A stretch of DNA of 64,000 bases from Brachycybe producta. Its lineage: Eukaryota; Arthropoda; Diplopoda; Playtdesmida; Andrognathidae. The position numbers were made by a program, and so were the translations under genes. This document shows, one piece after another, positions 58,441 through 64,000 of the stretch. The DNA lies in assembly GCA_036925085.1 (NCBI GenBank), contig JAUPFP010000044.1, forward strand, positions 1,488,001 to 1,552,000, written 5' to 3'. The notes below the pieces were generated by a model, which was not told where the DNA came from, searched no databases, and worked only from the letters and a program-made list of their open reading frames with translations. How positions within the stretch are numbered: position 1 is the stretch's first letter; every line of letters begins with the position of its first letter.

Positions 58441-59574
58441 TTTATACACATAGGCAAATGTAATTTGTAAATGTAAACTCACCGATATTTTATTTTAATT
58501 AATATTTCTGTAGGTGAGACATTCCTATCAGATCTACACACACACAAAAACCTGCAAACATCAGATCATGATGATGATGATTATATAATTAAATATAAAA
58601 AACCATATAATTGTAGCACGCTATTTTCATTAATCATTAGTAAAATCATAAATCTTTTTTTTTTCTTATCCAAACACTATAACAAAAAAATTAATTATTC
58701 ATCACTACATTTCTATTTCAATTAACAGTTTAGGTCAAAATTTATAACTGAAATCTTGCCCAATTACATTTAACGAATTTAATATATTTTCATTTCAAAT
58801 TTTAAAAGCATAAATAAATGATATTACATATATGTATTTATCTACATATATGTATTTATCTATACATAAAAATATTCATATAAAAAATATTTTTGCATAC
58901 CTTTGAGACCTAAAGAAGAAAGAGGTGGCAAGAGAAGAAGCCCACCTATAGGGTTTTTATATATTATTTTTTGTTTCCTCTCCAATATAAATTTGTACCG
59001 GTATGTCTTTGATTTTTTTAACACCTAATACTTTGAAAAGCTATTTATCTGACAAAACTAAATAAAATTGTAATACACTTGAAAAATAATCGATTATCTT
59101 CTGTTTTTAAAAAAAAATCCAGTTAGATCCAGTCAAGAAGAAATAGAACCATTAAAATCCATATTCACATTGGGTGTTCTTTTAGAGAATCATTCTTGCA
59201 GCCAACAAACAGCACCACCACCAACAATTCATATCACACTTACTAAGCAAATCCATATAGTCATTCAGCATGTTGGAAAAAAGAGCTAGCTTTTGCACTA
59301 TTTAGACTTACACACTGAAAACCTTCACGTTACACAAATTCCGTCTTCTTCTTCTCTAGTCATTCCATTTTAAGGTGAAAGCACCAACCAAAATTATTGA
59401 TTTCTGAGAAGAAGAAAAAAAAATGGCAATAGAAAGAATGCGCTGCCATCTGTGGCACATTCCTTGTACCATTTGTAATGAGAAATATTTGCATAAATTT
59501 CAGCCAAAACAATATAAAACTATTTACCATCTAAATGTTAACATATTGTACAGACATCATTCTGATAATGCTTA

Positions 59575-59965
59575 AATCCAAAAAGAAAACTTGGTACTTT
59601 GAAGTTCACCTTAAACTCTTAGAACAGGGTTTCAATAGGCGTTTTTTTTTTCTGCACTTGTGGTCGAACTATTCGTGACCCCTATAGAGGACATTTCATT
59701 GCCTATCCATATAATTCTATTACGGATATCAACATTTCAGTTATAAATAGCTATAATTTAATTGCGAATATAGATAATAAATATAACTATTAGAATTATG
59801 GGGCTATCCATAATTGGGACATTTTTAAATGAATGGCCCTACACACATTGTTTTGACCACAAATGCAGCATGATTTTCCTGTGTTGAAATCTTGTTTGGA
59901 GGGTTCAAGCTGAAGTTCAAGTGTCAGAGGCCTTCGTTTTCTTGAATTTGAACCTAACTGGACTG
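59575..59965. repeat. Family F fold-back with long spacer
   Basis: Left arm ATCCAAAAAGAAAACTTGGT and CACCTTAAACTCTTAGAACAG; right arm CTTGTTTGGAGGGTTCAAGC and CGTTTTCTTGAATTTGAACC. The spacer contains smaller inverted repeats (CTATCCATATAATTCTA and TAGAATTATGGGGCTATCC, plus GTGGTCGAACTATT). Confidence 0.6.
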
Positions 59966-61260
59966 TGCTCAATACATGGTTCGTTTTTCAAATACTTTCA
60001 AGTGGCCACACCATTTGTTATTTGCAAACTTCTGTGTTTGACATTAAGAGCTATTGAAAGTTCCAAATAAATCAATGTTGAAAACTGGTTATGTTTACAA
60101 GTCGCAATAAAATAGCACCTGAAATTGTTCAGAAGCATTAATGATAATAAAATATCTTTAAATATATTAAATAAAAAGAAACCTAAAAAAAACAAAATCA
60201 ATTTCACTTTCTCTTTTAAATGTGTACAATACAAGATTAATATTTACATAATTAATATTTTATAAACAGATACAATAATAATATCAATGAGAAATTCCAA
60301 CTTATATCCACATCATACATAAAAAAATGTATTTGTTATAATAATTAACCAAGGTTTATGCATAGAAGTTGCTCAACTAAGAGATTAAATGTTCTCTTTA
60401 CAAAAAGAAACAGAAAGATAAACAAAGAGAACCTTGAAAAGAGGCTAGATAACTAAAGCACATTCACTCATGATGTTTTCTCTTACATGGAGTTGAGCTT
60501 CCTCCATGTATATATCTTGCTTTCAACATTTTGCAAAGAAACAAATAATGAAATTTGGAGGAATGAAAATTTGTATAAATTAACTGACAAAAACTAATAA
60601 AACATTTATTGCTTGTTTTATCAAATAATTTGCAATGTCTTAAAAATGTAAACATCAACCCTTTTTTTTACCATAAAAACAATAAATACATTTATTAAGA
60701 AAACATCTTTGTGAACAAAATAGAATTTATCTTAATAAAAAAAAACATAATTTCATTTTGGATTTTATATAGAAATGAAATTGAATGGTTGAACTACACT
60801 ATAATTAATTAATAATTAATAATTACACACACAATTTACAACATCATGGAACTTTTGATGATATTTAATGTATTGCTATTTAATTTATTTTCTATATTCT
60901 AATATCATCTTTACTTTTTTTTCACTTATTTGAACTTTTTTTTATCTGAATGGATGGATTATACGAGTACGATATAATATTATATAAATATATATATACA
61001 TATTTATACATTTATGTGAGACATTAAGAGAAAAAAAATTAAATTTATATTTGCATGTAATAAGAGTTTTATAGAAAATTCAAGTTTGCATTTTATTGCT
61101 TACGAAATAAAGAAAAAAGTATTTCAAAAAGTGGTTATTCAACTCAACGATTGTCAGAAACTTGCAGTAATAATTCGCTTTTTTAAATATTTATATTAGG
61201 TGTCTATATAGATTCAATCGAAATTGAATACACTTTGTGGAAATTAGCCTCAAGTAAACC

Positions 61261-61569
61261 TAGGCTTGAATGTTTATGCAAAATATCAAGCAAATGTTTC
61301 TCAATTTGTGACCCAAGTACCAATTGTGAAGTTATCATCATCATTAGAGCAACTGCAATCATGAGCATATGATTTTTTTCTAATCAATGAAAGCTGGTTA
61401 GAGGTTAGATGTCTGGTTACTATCAGTTGTTAACTAGAATTTCAGCCTCTTTTGATTGAAAATAACCATAATTGTTGGTTGATCTAAACTGGATTGTTGC
61501 TTCACAATTGGCCCTTGGGCCACAGATTGAGAAATATTTGCCTGATATTGCATAAAATTCCGAGCCCTA
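61261..61569. mobile_element. MITE family D, intergenic copy
   Basis: AGGCTTGAATGTTTATGCAA at the left, GCTGGTTAGAGGTTAGATG in the middle, GCTTCACAATTGGCCCTTGG and TGCATAAAATTCCGAGCCC at the right. Confidence 0.8.
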
Positions 61570-61889
61570 TTGAACACACATCTATAAGAGCTACGTTATT
61601 TATCTATACGTAATTATCATGACATTTATGAGCTAATAACGCCAGGTCTGGATGTATTTGAGGCTAAATTCTATCAAACAAAAAGTCGTTTTCAAATGAA
61701 ACAACTGACTTTTACTTAATTCTTCAATTGTGGTGGCTACGAGTTGAATAACTTTATTGTTTGTTGTTTTAAATAATTTTTTAGTTATTTATTCCATCTT
61801 AGCTTGTTTGTAAATTTCATTAAAAATGAAATTCCTGACATTTTCAAGTAATGTTTTATATTAAATGTGGTTTCAAACTGTGGTTATTT

Positions 61890-62185
61890 TCTGTCTTTCA
61901 GGAGCATTAGCAATTAGAAACTAGAAGGGTAGCAGCTTAATCACTTATGCTGATATCTTTTAAAATAAGCGTTTTATGTCAGTTTTAAAATAACTCGTCT
62001 TTAAACAGATGATATTTTTTAAATTCTTGCCAATAAAAAGTTTATTTTGAAAAACATCAACATGAAAATGTAGAAGTATTGGAAACTAGAATCAATTTTT
62101 AAAAAAAAAAATATCGTCTGAATATGCTTTTTAGTGTATTAAGCTGTTATTCTAGTTTCTAAAAGAATAACCAGAGTTTGCAGCG
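61890..62185. repeat. Fold-back repeat family C downstream of the right-hand transporter gene
   Basis: TTTTCTGTCTTTCAGGAGCA and AAACTAGAAGGGTAGC at the left; AAACATCAACATGAAAATG and TTATTCTAGTTTCTAAAAG at the right. Confidence 0.7.
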
Positions 62186-62453
62186 CGTTTGTTTACACCT
62201 TAAAACCAACTCAAAATAAAATCAGCCTCCTTAAATTTATCTTATTTTCTATGAGCCACACATAAATAAAATTTCTGACCAATTGTGTACCGTTTAACAC
62301 GAACTAAAAGGAAATAGAATATTTTTTCGTGTTAAATAGTCTGAGACTCTGAATCAAACGTATATTTTGCGTTATCCGATTTTTTTTAGCATTATTCGTT
62401 TTCGTGTTAAACTGGTTTCCCGCCACTTTATTTTACCTTTATTACGAGTATTT

Positions 62454-64000
62454 TTACCTTCCAATCAAGATTGTGTCCACTTGTGTCATTCTTTTATTGC
62501 TTTGAACACTCTGACTATGGATTGGTAAAACGGATGACAAAAACGGTGCTTTTGGCAATGGTTGCAATTGAATTTTTTCAGTAGGATGTGTCTTTAGAGA
62601 CTGTCGAGCGGCAATACTATTCCAAACACCATACGTCGCATAGATACCACTACCTGAAACAGATCGAATTAACAATTATTTGAACAAGAAAAAAACATTT
62701 TTTGACAGAATTTTTCTTAAATAGTCTTCAGTTTTAAAGTGCAATCACTTTTCGAATTCTAATTATTCTGTCTTTAATGTGCAAAATAAAAAGAAACTTG
62801 AATTTGTTTTAGAAAGTAGAAGGGTAGCACAACCACTTTAAGGTATTTACATGTTGATATCATTCAAAATAAGCTTTTTATGTGAGTTTGAAAATGACTT
62901 AACTTTAAGCAGACAATATTTTGTTAATTTGTGTCTCTGAAAAGTTCATTTTAAAAGATATCAACATGAAAATACTATTAAGTTGTGTCTACTTAAATTT
63001 GTGTCCTTTTTAAAAAAGATATCAACATTATTATGATAAAGTAGAAAGTGTTTTAGAAATTAGAAGGGTAGGCCAATCCCTTAAGGGTATTTTAATGGTT
63101 GCTATCTTTCAAAATAAGTTTATTTTGAAAGATAGCAACACGAAAACATTCTTAAGTGCATGAGCTACCCTTCTAGTTTCTAAAACACATTCAAGTTTCT
63201 TTACAGTGTGCACCGGAAAGACAAGAAAAATCAAACAGTTCGAGTGTCGTATAACACTTTAAAACCATCTTAATAATTTGAAACTCAAATATTACAAATA
63301 AGATCAAATTTCTCTCACCAATAAGCATCCAAATCATAAATGGTGCCCATTGCCTCTTGACTGTGTACGTAAAAAGACAAATATTAAGAAACGCTGCAAT
63401 GGAAGGAATCCAAGGCAATAAAGGGACATGAAAAACCCTCGCCGAACAACTTTGACCACTCGGACACGAGGACAAATTCTGCGGCTGACGCAGAATAACA
63501 ATGAGAACCGCAACTGCGATTGTCATCAGCAGACATAAAAGAGTTACAGTGAAGAAATTGCCTTTTTCCAAAGACTCATTTCCAAACACCATAGTCAAAG
63601 AGATTAGAAAAAACGTCGTGGACAAAACGACAACCGAGATACAAACCCTTCGACCGGTTACTGCAGTCGGAAACCGTAACTGACCACTGTCCGATTCGAA
63701 AGAACTCCTCGAACCAAGGCACGTTGTCAATGTGGCCACTCGTATCGTCTCCTTGTATTCGGCCACAATTGCATCGATGTCTGTGTCCGAACTCTCCGAA
63801 TCCACGTTCGTGTCCGCGTTGCTGCTACTCACTGGACTTGTAGGAATGTTTAGAAGAGGAAGGTCAACATTAATTTTGTCCTGGTCATCGGTGTCCGATT
63901 CATCTGTGGCTCTAGTCAACGAATTTTGTTTTACCATCGGAAAGATATTTTGTTTATTAATACGAAATTTTGTTAGTGGTAACCCATTATATTGTGGTGA
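62454..64000 (-). CDS. SLC7A14-like transporter, C-terminal part (5' end outside window)
   Basis: Two exons on the minus strand: 64000-63319 (open to the edge, 227 codons plus one base) and 62653-62454 with stop TAA, 293 residues in all. An internal Met at 63937 is probably not the start, because the frame stays open upstream with no acceptor AG. After an acidic, Ser/Asp-rich loop come four hydrophobic segments: RVCISVVVLSTTFFLISLTM, FFTVTLLCLLMTIAVAVLIV, PLLPWIPSIAAFLNICLF and the last (FMIWMLIG joined to SGIYATYGVWNS across the intron). The closing motif matches YGIWNS of CAT-type transporters. The phase-1 intron in the last segment is at the same place as in the left gene, but the phase-2 intron before PLLPW is absent. 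The terminal AGGTAA could also be a donor, so the true C-terminus is not certain. Confidence 0.85.
62745..63265. repeat. Fold-back repeat family C in the right-hand transporter intron
   Basis: Left arm TAATTATTCTGTCTTTAATG and AGAAAGTAGAAGGGTAGC. A tight inner hairpin at about 63047-63190 pairs GAAAGTGTTTTAGAAATTAG with CTAGTTTCTAAAACACATTC, and GCTATCTTTCAAAATAAG with TATTTTGAAAGATAGC. The outer right end AAAGACAAGAAAAATCAAAC completes the element. Confidence 0.75.

Larger units (their letters stand above)
43518..62453. other. Gene-poor region of about 19 kb
   Basis: I found no exon series, conserved protein motif, tRNA or rRNA here on either strand. Open frames are short and mostly fall in repeats. 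Content is listed in the entries below. The remaining AT-rich stretches (45450-46000, 46970-47390, 47770-48750, 49080-49740, 52750-53390, 57050-57780, 58490-61250) show nothing I can name. Confidence 0.6.

Noticed and set aside
57733-58482. 249-codon minus-strand frame and 200/151-codon frames with hexapeptide repeats
   Set aside because: They exist because an 18-bp unit without stops repeats in register. Frames are open on both strands, and flanks lack splice signals or family resemblance.
1-64000. tRNA, rRNA or snRNA genes
   Set aside because: I looked for characteristic conserved boxes and folds and saw none. A covariance-model scan would be needed to exclude them.

Overview
The window looks like nuclear DNA of an arthropod. 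It is AT-rich, has spliced genes with GT-AG introns, and carries a cluster of gustatory-receptor-like (GR) seven-transmembrane genes whose last three introns are all phase 0 near the C-terminus, the arrangement known from arthropod GRs. I cannot name the species. Nothing points clearly to an insect, and a myriapod, chelicerate or other non-model arthropod would fit. Intergenic and intronic DNA is packed with short fold-back elements.

Layout. 1-10.6 kb: the 5' two thirds of a puromycin-sensitive aminopeptidase gene (minus strand, 12 exons, zinc-binding catalytic domain complete, C-terminal third beyond the left edge). 12.8-20.2 kb: two closely related GR genes (A, B; plus strand) in a tandem duplication of about 5-6 kb. 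23.1-28.9 kb: a complete 10-exon SLC7A14-type cationic amino acid transporter gene (minus strand, 748 aa). 30.0-32.0 kb: a third GR gene (C) that needs a GC-AG intron. 34.6-43.5 kb: GR genes D and E, close paralogs in a second segmental duplication, with a receptor-less relic of the same unit between them (37.2-40.0 kb). 43.5-62.4 kb: about 19 kb with no convincing gene, holding nested inverted repeats, microsatellites, an LTR-like GC-richer block and an 18-bp minisatellite. 62.5-64.0 kb: the 3' end of a second, diverged SLC7A14-like gene (minus strand), running off the right edge.

The genes do not form a pathway. The receptors are a locally expanded chemosensory cluster interleaved with housekeeping or transport genes on the opposite strand. 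The repeats help date events: the same fold-back elements sit at matching places in duplicated GR units (inserted before duplication), while one MITE at 40466-40671 is flanked by an 8-bp repeat and its empty site survives in the relic unit (inserted after duplication). All exon coordinates were read by eye from splice signals, reading frame and paralog comparison. Repeat boundaries are approximate.
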